In this document: one piece after another, positions 10,823-22,084 of the stretch
Numbering within the stretch: position 1 is the first letter of the stretch
Layout of the letters: each line of letters begins with the position of its first letter
NCBI GenBank assembly: GCA_003184365.1
Contig: NKYR01000023.1
Coordinates: 248,001-312,000, forward strand
Direction of reading: 5' to 3'
Length of the DNA: 64,000 nt
Source: Evernia prunastri
Lineage: Eukaryota; Ascomycota; Lecanoromycetes; Lecanorales; Parmeliaceae
Made by a program: the position numbers and the translations under genes
The notes under the pieces: generated by a model
Database searches by the model: none
What the model was told of the DNA's origin: nothing
The model's input: the letters and a program-made list of their open reading frames with translations, nothing else

Positions 10823-13185
10823 CTAGGATACGGGCCACATATCCGCGCTGAAGCCATTGCCGTCCGGCCACACGCTCTCAGAGCCTCCAAAAAGGTCTGT
10901 TGAGAAACTGAGTCCCATCTCCGACAGCGTGCCTTGATATATTGTAGGAGCCGTAGAGAGTGTCGACTGCATTCCTGAATCCTGCACAGAATTGCCGATA
11001 TCAGGGTTATGAGTTCCATTGTGCGATTTGAAGGACTGCGGGCTTCGTGCATTTGGATGGAATATGGCTGAAGGCTGCTGAGAGGATGCTATTCCTGTGC
11101 GAAAGCGGTCCATGAAGAGATCGACCTTCCTTGTCAGCTCTTGTATCACGTTGGCAGCACTGGCCGCAGTAGCGAAATTGTTCCCGAATATATCTAGCAC
11201 CTCTTTCACTGTGTTCATGGCCTTGCGCGCCGAAGGGGCTGCTGAACATATGGGGTTGCCGAAGCTAAAGCCGACAAGTGATAGAGTAGCCGTCCATTGA
11301 TGTTGATACGCTTCGTGACATCCATTGAGTAAATCGTTACCTAGCAGAACTTGGTGGATGATGTTGGTTGTTGAGACGGCATGATTGAGGCATGAGATTG
11401 CGTGTCCGTCAGCCAAGGGTGTTGAAGTTCTTGGGGAAGCACGAAAACGAATAAATGGACGGTAAAGAGTCATGACGAGGTTGTGATACAAAAGTTCCAA
11501 TAACAGCCGCTGCCGCTGAAGCCAGACTGGAACACTAGGAATGATCTCCAGAGGCGACCGGTCTGTAGAAAAAGGCTCCCCGTTGCTCCTCCTTGCAGTC
11601 ATCAGTGCCTTGGGGACATTCTGGACCCAGGCTCTGACATCTTGCATTTCATGCATGAGAAATTCGGCAAGCTCTTCCTGGGCTTCCGCATCTTCAAAGA
11701 TATATTTCTCGCTCTTGCCATGCGACACTTCTGCAATCTTTTCGTCGAACGCAACGTAGACTGCACGAATTGCAATATGGAGCTTGACACACTGAACATG
11801 AAAGCTCAGCCACGTGATATTGTCTCCGGGCGAAACGAAGTTCGATCCGGACATCTGAGCAGCACTCGGATTGTCAGCCGGTAAGCTGCAAGTCATCTGT
11901 GAAGTCTGGGCTGTTTGCCATGGTCGTCCGAGAGACTCGCAAGCTTTACATTCCATCATATACACAACCCACCAGAGTCGCAAGCGCAACTCCCTTTGCG
12001 CCTGAGGGAGGTCCTTTGCAGGGTCTTGGTGGAGGCCAAGATTATGAGCAACTCGAATGGCAACGGCGAGGGTGTTATGGGCCGTGTTAACAAAGGAGGC
12101 ATTACGAAGATATATAGTCGAGTAAATGTAGCATTGCAATGTTGTGAGAGATTGGGTCTCTGCCTCCAACATCAGTAGGGTCTGACACCTATGATAGAAG
12201 CTACGACCCGCAATGCTCGAATCATTAACATCGATATGCGCCATCGAGGCTTGGTCTACGTTGGATCTCGGGACGAAGGCCATGCCGTACTGCATGCAGA
12301 GTGCAAGAATAATATCGACAAGGGGAGAGGGTTTTCGAAATGTGTAGTCTGAGCTAGTCGTAACCCATAGCGTCTCGTAGTATTTTCGGAAATCCACTTC
12401 ATCCAAGATGGGTACCATACAATGATAGGTTTGCCAGAATAATCCGAGAAAATAGTCTTCCTGAGCTCGGGATAAGTACTCGATTTGAGGCACAGCATCA
12501 GCTTGGTCATGTGATCTTGGGCTGTTAGGTGTGGCAAAAACCTTGCAGGCTGCATGTGGATTAATTTGATGGGCAACAAGAGGCTGCTGTAGTGCAGTAC
12601 CGATGAATGAGCATAATCTCGAAACGAAGAAGAAGGTGGATGACTGGCCGTAGAGTTGCCTCTGATACGTGTTCGAGTTGGTTGACCAAACACCCTTAGT
12701 ACTCTTTACTTTGGCTTTGCGCACATCCATGGGCTTCGAATGTGCTTGATTTCCGCTGGCCAGTGAGCCAGGGGCAGTTGGAAGTGACGGCGAGTCGCTC
12801 GGGCCCTGAAGCTTCTGTTCCATGTCTTTGATTTGTTTCTTGAGTCTTTCAATTTCACTAGAATCTATTAACCCTCGATCCGTTGTCGAATGCTATTGGG
12901 GCGATGGACGTACGCGGTAGCTTGGGGAAGAGAACGTGCTTCAGCCTTGCCGACGTTACTACACCATCTGCCGACATTCTCGCAATTTCGGCATGGTAAG
13001 TCATTGTCGCACTTGATCCTGTTCAGACGGCACCAGTCGCAAGCTCGAGCAACCTGACTGCGTTTTGGTTGTGGTGGGCCGGGTGGCGTAGATGATGCGC
13101 TGCTATCATATCCCTCGGACCGCGCGTTTCGACCGTCGTTACGCTGGCTCCGCTGATTGGGACCTGCGGCAAATGTGGTATACAT
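10823..13185 (-). CDS. Zn2Cys6 fungal-specific transcription factor, 768 aa
   Basis: Exons 12914..13185 and 10823..12857. The N-terminal zinc cluster runs Cys49 to Cys75 with the spacing C-x2-C-x6-C-x5-C-x2-C-x6-C (CDWCRLNRIKC, then DLPCRNC). The acceptor at 12858 (TTCTAG) is chosen because it alone keeps frame, and it creates the linker EIERLKKQIKDMEQKL, a short coiled coil that usually mediates dimerisation. The middle-homology domain begins around YLSRAQEDYFLGLFWQTYH and includes RLWWVVYMMECKACESLGRPW, so it is a full Gal4-type regulator. The C-terminal tail is Ser/Gly/Phe-rich and may activate. It would bind CGG half sites in the nucleus. It sits within the enzyme/transporter block and may be its pathway regulator; the target genes are inferred only. 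Confidence 0.93.
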
Positions 13186-15398
13186 TGCGGCCGGCTCGAT
13201 CTATTGGATCTGGGTGCGATGATTTAGCTTTTTTGGGCCTCGACAGAACCAAGTGAGACTATTGAGGGAAGGGTGGTTGGGGGCGGACGGATGTAACCAA
13301 GACCCTGATGAGGATTATAAAGCGAAGGTATGTGGCACCTAGGCTGAGTAAGAGATGCGAGATTACTGTCAGCAGAGTCCGCATACCTTGAACAATACCC
13401 AGTCCCAAGCTTAGAAAAGAGGGTAAAGCAGGCGATGTGCGTCTCTTAGATGATGCACAGGAGAAGACAAGGTTGCCAAGGTGTGTTGTCTACGTTTTAG
13501 ATAGGTGGAAATAAGGACTTGGGAGGACTTGGAAGAGTAAGGTATATTGTATATCGGAGTATTTCTTATCTAGTGCCCCGCAGCCCCCACCCCTAGGCCG
13601 GACTTCCTACTTCGCAGATTGCACCATTTTATTAAGTGCTTATTATTGTATGACTGTACCTTGTATAAATTTTGACACAAACACTACGGATAGTATATTG
13701 TGAGTATGATGCTATCGATCATATTTTAAACTCCCTACACCCATCACACCCAGCTCAAGTTGATTTCCAAGAGCCAAGTTGAACCCTGCCAGAGTATGAG
13801 ACTTTGGCGATTTTTCGGCTTGATCTTGTGAGACTCAACATCATCGTTCATGGCACCAAAGCGTGTCATGGTTATCTAAAGTAAGGTTACAGTAGGCACA
13901 AGGCCCGTCCAGCCGGACGGGAGATGGATGGAGCCGGATGGGTGAATGCTCTCCGGGACGCAGTCCGTAGATGAGACAGAGGCCAATGGGACAAAGCTGT
14001 GCGCTCAATATCAATGGTATAGATGGAGATGTGATGAGATACGGTTGGAATCAGCCAATCAACGGTCTGCGTGCATATGCTACCAAGTGTTATTTGACTG
14101 CTGCTGTAGCAAATATCACACCAGTGTGGTCTCCGGCATGGGCTTCACTGCACATAAATAGCTGTCTCTCCTACATCCTACATGATTCTTTAGCTATTAC
14201 ATAGCATGCAAACTCTACATGTACAAAAGACTACTAAGACTATAATAACTCATCGTTTTCAACAGATACACACTTTGAAACGCTCATCCACCAGTTCTAA
14301 GATTCGATGACCGGAAATGGACTCATGTTGTTCATCTCTCTGGAACGGCCGCTGCTCAAGATGCTCGAGCCGATTACCGCAAGTGTCAGAGCAGCGGTAC
14401 CATTATTAAAGGCTTCAAATAGCACTTTCAACGTATTGCAATCTTCATGATGCCGTCCGATCTAAAATCTATCCTCCCGCGGCTCATGAAATCGGCGAGG
14501 ACGAACAGGAATAGACCGCTGACTTCAGACTTTAGGCCTTAAGCGGGGGGGCGTTGCAGTCTTGCGGCTTCTTGAATGGCACAGATGTTCTTCTCTGGTT
14601 GCACGATGAAGCCTTTCTCGCGGAACATGTCGCCAGCTCATGATTACTTCGCGGGTACGGGAGAGCCATGACTAAGGTAGAACTCAGAAGTCATCTTTAG
14701 AATTAGCAAAGCTGTCTCTTCTATATCCGGCAGTTCACTTCTCGAGCCCCTGATCTGATGTCGTAACTCTGGGCCGTGCTTGTTCAACCCAGACCCTCTG
14801 TGTCCAACCACGAACCGTCAACCCAACTTTAAGCCTCCACAAGCAGTTCCGCGACCATCTCATCCCAGAAAGTGGCAGCGATCTGGCTCCTATACTCGGC
14901 CCACGGTCCAGCATCACTGCTGGCATCGAGCCCCAAATCCTCTCCCCTGAGCCCCCTGTCCAGGTACTCCAACGACGGAAATGTCATATGGATTATACTT
15001 TATCTTGTAAGGTACTCGTCAAATCTTAGTAATACAGTTATTTTCAAAATCATTGGCGAACGGGCCAAGCAGGAAAATTAAAATTTGGGGGAAACGGGGA
15101 AAATGGAGCGAAGATGCGACTGGGAAATACATCTGGCATAGAGATACTTTTGGCACGACATACTTCGGGCTAATCGTAGATCACCGGAAAGACAGACTCG
15201 ACTAGTCTCGCAAAAGCATTTTATATACGCTGTATGTTTGTTGCGCTGTACGAGGCCAGCCAAGAATAAGGTGACGGATTCACAAAATCACACCAAAATC
15301 GACTTGTTCACTTCTCATCGAAACCCATAATTCTTCAGGAATCCGTCACGTTTTTTCTTTGGCTAGCCTCGTACTTACGCTCCGTTCAACTCGTCCTC
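13186..15398. other. 2.2-kb intergenic region with possible gene remnants
   Basis: No intact gene. The left part is the promoter of the first Zn2Cys6 gene. A perfect 7-bp-stem hairpin CCCGTCC-AGCC-GGACGGG lies at 13904..13921. Minus-strand stretches at 14829..14987 (52-aa frame starting MTFPSLEYLDRG and ending FWDEMVAELLVEA) and about 14540..14640 (frame containing MFREKGFIVQPEKNICAIQE) read like protein but are not joined by any frame or splice pattern I can find. They may be decayed gene pieces. Confidence 0.35.
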
Positions 15399-17226
15399 CT
15401 ATCGGAAAATGTTCCTGACTTCTCGTGCCTCAAGGAGCTGGAGATAAACACCTAAACCAGATGATTAGGTATCAGAGAGTAGTAGATTTGGAGACGACGC
15501 GACATACCTGCAGCGTTCCACCGAACATCGATTGCAAGAAAAGCCTCCTTCAGACGCTTCACCACCTCAGGCTCGTCCGAGCCTTCTCGATGAGAAGAGT
15601 GCATGTGGGCGCCACAGACGTGGTATGCAAAAAAGAGACCCCACGGCGACATGTCCTCGGGATCGCGACCGAGGAAGCATTGTTGATCGACCAAGTTTGT
15701 AGCTATCTTCTCGGTGATTTGCTGAACGACAACTTTGGCACGCAGAGAACGGTCCCTGTCGGCTATGCTTGCGCCATCAGAGTAAAGCCACGGCGTGTAC
15801 AGAGCAACCAGAGCACTACATTTCGAACCAGTCAGTAAGGTTTGAGAAAGGGGTTAATCAGGTACCTATAAATAAAGCTGATCTGATCGTGGTCTGGCGA
15901 GTCCATGCTCAGTGAAGCGGTAATCATTGATTGAAGGGTTCGATCCAATTGTATCCAGGCGTCGTCACGGGTCGCCGAGTCGCTAGAGAGATGGTGCAGG
16001 ACTTGACCCAGCAATCTGGCGGCTTGGCATGACAAAGCAAATCTACTCATGTGGCCAGTCAATGGCGAAGACAGTGTACAGAGACCATCTGAGCTGACAA
16101 TCTAACGCATTTGTAAGTACACATGAGACCAATGAAAGCCTTTCCTTTCGACTTACGCCTTGATCCCATGCTTTTTCATCTGCCGGCAAAATGGCATCCG
16201 CACTAGGATCCGCCGTGGCAAAGGGTCTCCCAGGGCAGCCAATACTCACGAAGCTACAACCATCATCAATCTTGGATCAATGATAGTGGTTAACTTATCA
16301 TGTAATGGGCCAAAAGATTTGGGTACCAACCGGTCTAAGATTACAATTGCCCACCAAGTCTTCCTCCTCTCCTCGACCTCAACTAATGTAAGGACCCTTT
16401 TTGTCTGCAATGATCCGCTGCAACTGATGCCAAGAGCGTGCCCATAGCGAGCACATGCTCCAACAGATAAGTAAGCTGCAGGGGATATAGCATGTCCAAG
16501 CTCATAGAGGGCTAAGAGTACCCCAGCCTGCAGAACTGGGAGAGAAAAGATATTTGAGCCTTCGACTTGAAGGTGGAAGTGCTTCACGGCATAGTACAGT
16601 GGGGTCCGAGTATTCCGCGGACTTGTGGGAGGTAGTGTTGTGATGAGCTTCAGAGAAAGCAAGAGAAGGACAATATCTGATCGGGATTGAAATGGCGACG
16701 GGAGATAGAGGTCATAGAAGCGTTTTTTGGCAATAAAGGGCATCCACGAATGGATGTGTGCAAAGAATCTGGACGCAGTGGCACGAATATCATCAATGTC
16801 GCCAAGCAGATGTAGAATGTGCTCTGGTATGGGGCTAGCGACTTGACAGACTTCCACTTGTCCTTGCTGTAAGATGCCCGGATCTAGAAACAACATGGTG
16901 GGGAAGTCAAGGGACTGATCTGCTCGATCATCGTCGCTGTGGAAGCCAAACCACGAGCGGTTCGATGCGGATGCAGATACGGATGCGGATACAGAATTGC
17001 GGTGTGGCTCCGGCCGACGGTATTCGCAAGTCAGGTTTTTCCTATTTCCTTTGTTGAGTCCATCTGCGGTGCGGGCCAAGCAAGGGGAGACCAAAGTTCA
17101 AGACACTTACTGTGAGCATGGAGAACATTTGGGGCGGAGTTTATCGCATTTCCGCTTCCGCGTTTTGCAAGAAATACATGCTAGCTGCACCTGATCAAGG
17201 GTGGCTTCGCTGTTAGGGGTTTGCAT
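15399..17226 (-). CDS. Zn2Cys6 transcription factor with fungal middle-homology domain, 506 aa
   Basis: Six exons: 17111..17226, 16331..17041, 16157..16253, 15866..16101, 15508..15815, 15399..15451. The zinc cluster is split by the first intron: CISCKTRKRKC then CSPC-SQKNLT-C, restoring the six-cysteine pattern (Cys17, 20, 27, 34, 37, 44). A Ser/Ala-rich linker follows, then the fungal_trans domain: FFAHIHSWMPFIAKKRFYDLYLP, a long helical core, EVEERRKTWWAIVILDR, and GCPGRPFATADPSADAILPADEKAWDQG, all typical. It ends NIFR after a 17-codon last exon. The first usable ATG (17226) is chosen; in-frame ATGs upstream precede a non-conserved stretch. It is divergent from the SDR gene at 17901 across a CGGCCG-rich promoter, so autoregulation plus control of the SDR is likely but inferred. 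Confidence 0.9.
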
Positions 17227-17900
17227 GATTTGAAGAGGTAGTGTCGAGCTACTCTGATATTCTAAGAGTATATTACTTGGCAAAATAATCATGCGCATAC
17301 AAAGAGTAAGTATCGGTGATCTGATACTTTGGTGAGTGGTAACGGTATTGGAATGAGTTGTCCGCTGCAGTGGCCGGCGTAAAGGACTTTTTTGCGGCCG
17401 CTCTGCAGTCAATTCGTAATCAACCGGACTGCGGCCGGACTGCGGCCGCAATGCCCGCGGATTGGCGGGCGGTTTATAATCTTGACTTTCATACCTAGTT
17501 GACCACCAACGGCCGCTGAAATCGGGCAGAGTAATTCATGGCATGGCGGAAGGAATCAAGAATCAGCATCATGGGACCCTTCATCTTTCTTCTTGCCTTT
17601 GGGCGTAGGAAGGCGTAACCGACAGATACATGTAGACCATGAATGAAGCCTCGCCTAGGCGTCGTCTCCTTGCAATCAAAGCGCTCCTCTATCGGTGCAT
17701 ATCCCTTCTTTGTGCCATTGAGACCTAGTGCCAGAAGCAACAAAGTGCACCAGTGAGTTCCTGAGCTGCCCATATAAAGTGTTTACAGCTCCCCATCAGC
17801 TTTCCTCCTTCCACCTCATCACAGTTCAAACTCAGCATCATCCTCAACCCACACTCACTGATTCATCCTACTTGTACCCTTATCTCATCTGCTTTTCAAC
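17227..17900. promoter_or_regulatory. bidirectional promoter between zinc-cluster regulator and SDR
   Basis: The 674-bp interval separates the regulator start (17226, minus) from the SDR start (17901, plus). A TATAAA box at 17773..17778 lies 123 bases before the SDR ATG and is followed by a pyrimidine-rich leader. Towards the regulator side lie four CGGCCG palindromes. No gene is seen inside it; the minus-strand open frame at 17495..17773 has no family features. Confidence 0.7.
17395..17515. promoter_or_regulatory. cluster of CGGCCG palindromes, candidate zinc-cluster operator
   Basis: Perfect CGGCCG occurs at 17395..17400, 17432..17437, 17443..17448 and 17510..17515. Two overlap a perfect tandem 11-mer CCGGACTGCGG at 17424..17434 and 17435..17445. 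Zn2Cys6 dimers bind paired CGG half sites, and CGGCCG is such a pair with no spacing. The position in the divergent promoter of a Zn2Cys6 gene makes autoregulation the simplest reading. Confidence 0.55.
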
Positions 17901-18908
17901 ATGGGTCCTTACACTACCGCTCATGCCAACCCTCAGGGCGCCGGAGATGCCCGACCGACTGCTCTCCAAATCATTCGTGATGAGGGTGTCGAAGGCAAAC
18001 TTGGTGGTAAATTGATTGTCATCACTGGTTCAAGCTCCGGAATCGGCCTTGAGACGGCACGAGCATTGTCTGCTACGGGTGCCACCTTGTTCTTGACCGC
18101 CCGCAACGTGAAGATGGCCGAAACTGCTCTCGCCGGGGTTCTGGAAGCAGGCCGCGTGTCGCTGGTGGAAATGGACAACAACTCTTTCGCCAGTATACGA
18201 GCCGCTGCTGGGTCGATCCTCAAGAAATCGAACAACAAAGTCAACATACTCATCAACAACGCAGGCGTCATGGGAGTCCAGAGCCTCACGCTCACCGAGG
18301 ATGGCCAAGAGGTCCACTTCGCGACAAACTACCTCAGCGGATTCCTCCTGTTCCAACTTCTCAAGCCTGCCTTGCTTGCTAGCGCGACTCGTGATTTCCA
18401 CTCCAGAGTGGTCAATGTCTCATCGTCAGCCCATCGCGCTGGGTATCTTCCGGAGAGTGACAATCACAACTTTGAAAAGGGACGATACAGCCATGAGGCA
18501 GCGTATGCGAATTCGAAGATTGCCAGTATCTACTTGGCCAACGAGATAGATCGTCGCTACGGCTCCAAGGGACTTCATGCAATCAGCCTCCACCCGGGCG
18601 GCATCGGCACAAACATCTCCAGACACGTGGGCCCTGGATTCGTTGCGTTTATCATGTCGAATGAGGCCATCGTCCGGCTTTTAAAGTCTCCTGAGCAAGG
18701 AGCTGCTACCACTGTTCTTGCTGCTATTGGGAAAGAGTGGGAAGACAAGGGAGGAAAGTACCTGGAGGACTGTGAAGAAGCGCGACGTGGGGAAGACGAT
18801 AACAATACTTTCGGGGTCGGATATGTCAGCCAAACTTTTGATCAAAAGCACGAAGAGCGCCTGTGGAAGGATTCGTTGAAGATCGTTGGAATCAGCACCG
18901 ACGAATGA
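17901..18908 (+). CDS. short-chain dehydrogenase/reductase (SDR, retinol-dehydrogenase-like), 335 aa
   Basis: Single exon. Rossmann cofactor motif TGSSSGIG at residues 42-49, NNAG at 119-122, catalytic Ser in VVNVSSSAH (about 174-176) and YANSK (Tyr202, Lys206), so the active site is complete. ARN after the second strand suggests NADP(H) preference. The C-terminal part (LHPGGIGTNISRH, SPEQGAATTVLAAIGKEW, GGKYLEDCEEA) matches the WWOX/retinol-dehydrogenase-like fungal SDRs, common in polyketide and terpenoid clusters. It oxidises an alcohol or reduces a ketone/aldehyde of unknown identity, in the cytosol. It has its own TATA box and shares its promoter with the adjacent regulator. Confidence 0.95.
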   Translation: MGPYTTAHANPQGAGDARPTALQIIRDEGVEGKLGGKLIVITGSSSGIGLETARALSATGATLFLTARNVKMAETALAGVLEAGRVSLVEMDNNSFASIRAAAGSILKKSNNKVNILINNAGVMGVQSLTLTEDGQEVHFATNYLSGFLLFQLLKPALLASATRDFHSRVVNVSSSAHRAGYLPESDNHNFEKGRYSHEAAYANSKIASIYLANEIDRRYGSKGLHAISLHPGGIGTNISRHVGPGFVAFIMSNEAIVRLLKSPEQGAATTVLAAIGKEWEDKGGKYLEDCEEARRGEDDNNTFGVGYVSQTFDQKHEERLWKDSLKIVGISTDE

Positions 18909-20172
18909 TGTTGTTGTAGCCTCTCAGCCTTGCAGCAAGTAGCAGTATTCTTCCATAGAAAGCCAACCAGCCGTCATCAATATCTCAACAGTCATCCTTG
19001 AACATCTCAGCACACACCGGCCCATTTTCTCCTTCTCTGACCCTGCGGCACCTGAAGGTCAGATTGTGAGACTGCGCCATGGAATGAAGCACCCTATCGC
19101 GGATAGAGTAGGGAGCCAACTTCATCAAAACACCCAACTCACGGACGAGAAAGCCGTTGGTCTGCTGATCAGTAGGGTTACCTGCGATGTGTTGCTACCA
19201 GACTTAGTATCACCCTCACCTTACGCGGTCTGTAGAACGTCTTCCACGATGAAAGCGCTCATTCGCTCACAGGGTACATGTCCGAAGGGTAACCGAGGTC
19301 AATCAGGACAGTTGAGATTAGTATCAAATGGCGGACTCACTGTGGCCTTTATGGGACAACGAAGCCTGCTCATTCGATATCATTCTTCTGCAGTCTTGCG
19401 GAGCATGGCGGAAATTGCGAAGGGAAGTTGCAATGACTGTGGAGTCTGGGAGTGAAGCTCGAGGGAGGACATCAATCTGCCAGTAAGCCATTCGTCGGCC
19501 TTTTTCTTCGACTCGTGGCCGAGGTCTATGACTTCAAAGTTGCGATTTGCAACTTTCCTAACGGCGACCCGCGACCTAACAACGACCTGGATTTATGAGC
19601 GCCGCCGCCATGTAACAGACAATGAGTGTCTCTACCGTGTACAATGAATCATTAAAATCCCTTTCATTATTAGTTGGGAGAAATGTTCAGAGGAATAACC
19701 CGAGTCTTACCGATGGGGAAGATATCGTGAACTTGAGCTTGAATTAATTCTAAGCGCTAGCAGCGCCATTGAAGGCTCATTGAATCATTCAAACCCTTTT
19801 GCTTCGATTCCGTAAATCCGTTCATCGTCTTACTTAGTCCTTTAGCTTAACTGCCTTACAGTCTAATCATCGTGGCGTCAAGTTGAGACGTCAGCAAGAT
19901 ACTTGGTCAATTCAATATAGCCGACAGTCGACATCCGCTTCGGCCACACTAAGTTTCGAAATCGGGCAACCAAGGTGAAACACTTGGTGGGTCTCATATG
20001 GTCATACTCGATTCCGATGGACTGCCACGTCTACTTGAACTGCAGGACACGCGCCATATTCCGCATAGCGTCACTGAAATCATTCGACAATGTCCCACAT
20101 TTCCTCCGCAACGCTTCTCACTGCAACTTCTCATCCTTCCGTCTCCTTTGTGCACTTTTCCTTACTCTCGGT
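18909..20172. other. intergenic, no gene seen
   Basis: About 1.26 kb between the SDR and the GT90-like gene. Open frames here are short and show no motifs. It should contain the promoter of the GT90-like gene at its right end. Confidence 0.4.
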
Positions 20173-22084
20173 ATGGCGTCTTTATCTCTTCGCTCCAAGC
20201 TGTTCGTATTATTCGGTTTGATATGTATTCTATATCTATATCACGTGCGCAATCCTGGCGCTTTATTCCCCTTGGGTCCGCTGGGGTTGGCACCATCTAA
20301 ACATAATGGACTCCTCGGCCTTACAGGCAGTAAAAAGCATCCGATCGAGCTGCTTGTCGAAGAAGCAAGGGCGAAGCATGCCAACATGGTCAACAGACAG
20401 TCCAAGACGCTAGAGGGGGCCATTACTGAATACAAGAAAAGATACAGAAGGGAACCTCCGCCTGGATTCGACCACTGGTACAGAGCTGCCGTTGATGCCA
20501 ACTCTCCAGTCATTGACGAGTGTACAGAGCTGCCGTTGATGCCAACTCTCCAGTCATTGACGAGTACGACACTGTCATGGCAGGCTTCGAGCCCTTTTGG
20601 AGCATATCTGCCAAAGAAATCCGGGCCAGGGTGCGAGAAGCGATTTTTCCGCCAAGTGGGAAAACCCCTATAACCGGCGTTCATGTTAAGGACCAGAATG
20701 TCTCCGTCACTCATAATGGTAATATGAATAGTGCACGAGGTTCCCGGGTTTTCATGGATTGGGTAGAGCATTACCTGGAGCACATTCCCCAAATGGATAT
20801 CGCTTACAATTCCCATGATGAGCCTGAGGTGGTGATCCCTCGTGACGAGCTGGAGAGAAGCCTTGAAGGATGTGCAGTTTCACAGACATCTGAAACCGAC
20901 AAGCCAGAGGTGCGTGCAGACATGGAGGATCGTCAGGTCGTGTTTTTCGATCCGCTTCGAAGGCACAGGACATGGGACCGTGTGATCGAGTCGTGCCCTC
21001 TAGATTCCGCAAGCCGTTCACGCAAGTCATCAGAGCCGGACAGAAACGTAGATTATAGCGACGGGCCTCCGTTTATTCGGAACATCACCCGTACCAAAGA
21101 CGTCTGCGAGGAGCCCGATGCCGCGACGCTGCACGGATTTTTCACCTCACCAGATGGTTTCGTCCTGACAAGTTCCCTGGTTCCAGTCTTCAGCAAGTCC
21201 AAAGCATCCTCGTTCCAAGACCTGCTTGTACCCGCCCCTGAATACGACTCGAATCTCAGCGAAGGCCAATATAAAGAATATAATCCGGATGACGACATAC
21301 CATGGGAGGAGAAGAAGAACCATTTCTACTGGGCCGGAACGACCATCGATGGCTACTATCAGGACAGCAACTGGAAAACCATGCAGCGAGTTCGCTTCGT
21401 CAAAAACATGAACAATGCAAGCCTGCCCGTCTCTCTCATGCGTCGGGACGAGAGCTCTGGCCGATGGGAAGCACATAACGATACCATGGGGGTCTGTCGA
21501 AATACGTAGACGTGAAGTTCACCGTCCAAGACATGTGCGATGAGCAGATTTGCAAGGAGATGAAAGATCCGAAGAACGGTCTCCTCTGGAAGGGCAAGGA
21601 ACCTGCGGCGGAGGTGTACGCCAATCGCTTCTTGATGGACGTCGACGGCCACACTTTCACCGAACGTCACCGCCGCTTGATGCATCCCAAGAGTCTAGTA
21701 TTCAAAATGACCATGTTTCAGGTAAGAATCCCCCAATTCTATCAAGTTTGCGCTGAGCTCGGCCCTATTCTTTTTCTTTCGGCTGACGAAAGCCTCTGAT
21801 CCCAGGAATGGCACAACGATTTCATAGCGCCGTGGGTGCACTACGTCCCCATCACGCTGGGTATGAAGGAGCTGCCCGAAACCCTGAGGTTCTTTGCGGA
21901 GGACCCCCAGGGGCAGGTGATCGCAAAGGAGATTGCGGAGGCGGGGAGCGAGTGGGTGGGGCGAGCATGGCGGGTGGTTGATATGAGACTCGCGACGTTT
22001 CGCATCCTGCTCGAGTACGCGAGGCTTTATGGGGAGGAGAGGGACCGAACGGGCGAATGTCCTTGGGACCGGAAGGGGAGATAG
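20173..22084 (+). pseudogene. GT90/CAP10-like glycosyltransferase, disrupted by two frame breaks
   Basis: The start at 20173 gives a type II membrane anchor (SKLFVLFGLICILYLYHV), then the GT90 N-terminal pattern EPPPGFDHWYRAAVDANSP and GFEPFWSISAKEIR. Later blocks include FYWAGTTIDGYYQDSNW, MQRVRFVKNMN, NRFLMDVDGHTF, LVFKMTMFQ-EWHNDFIAPWVHYVPI and IAEAGSEWVGRAWR, the usual order of CAP10-type xylosyl/mannosyl transferases of capsule or wall glycans in the Golgi. A normal intron 21722..21805 is present. Two lesions break the frame: a perfect 44-bp tandem duplication (20478..20521 and 20522..20565) and a one-base deficit in a G5 run (21488..21492), after which the frame resumes with LSKYVDVKFTVQD. 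Both could be real or assembly faults. Everything else looks conserved, so the loss is recent if real. Confidence 0.8.
20478..20565. repeat. perfect 44-bp tandem duplication inside GT90-like gene
   Basis: Two identical adjacent 44-mers starting GTACAGAGCTGCC and ending GACGAGT. Because 44 is not a multiple of 3 the second copy shifts the frame. Removing one copy restores the family sequence across the site. GT-AG splicing inside the repeat could restore frame by a 56- or 74-nt intron, but it would delete conserved residues. Confidence 0.95.

Noticed and set aside
17495..17773. 92-residue minus-strand frame in the regulator-SDR promoter
   Set aside because: Overlaps the TATA box and leader of the SDR gene and has no family features.
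193..18908. A known named biosynthetic cluster (for example lovastatin- or trichothecene-like)
   Set aside because: Single family resemblances (FSH1, P450 clan) are too general and no synthase is present; naming a product would be invention.
20478..20565. The 44-bp duplication as a normal intron
   Set aside because: Possible GT-AG pairs restoring frame delete conserved residues, and a perfect tandem copy is better explained by duplication.
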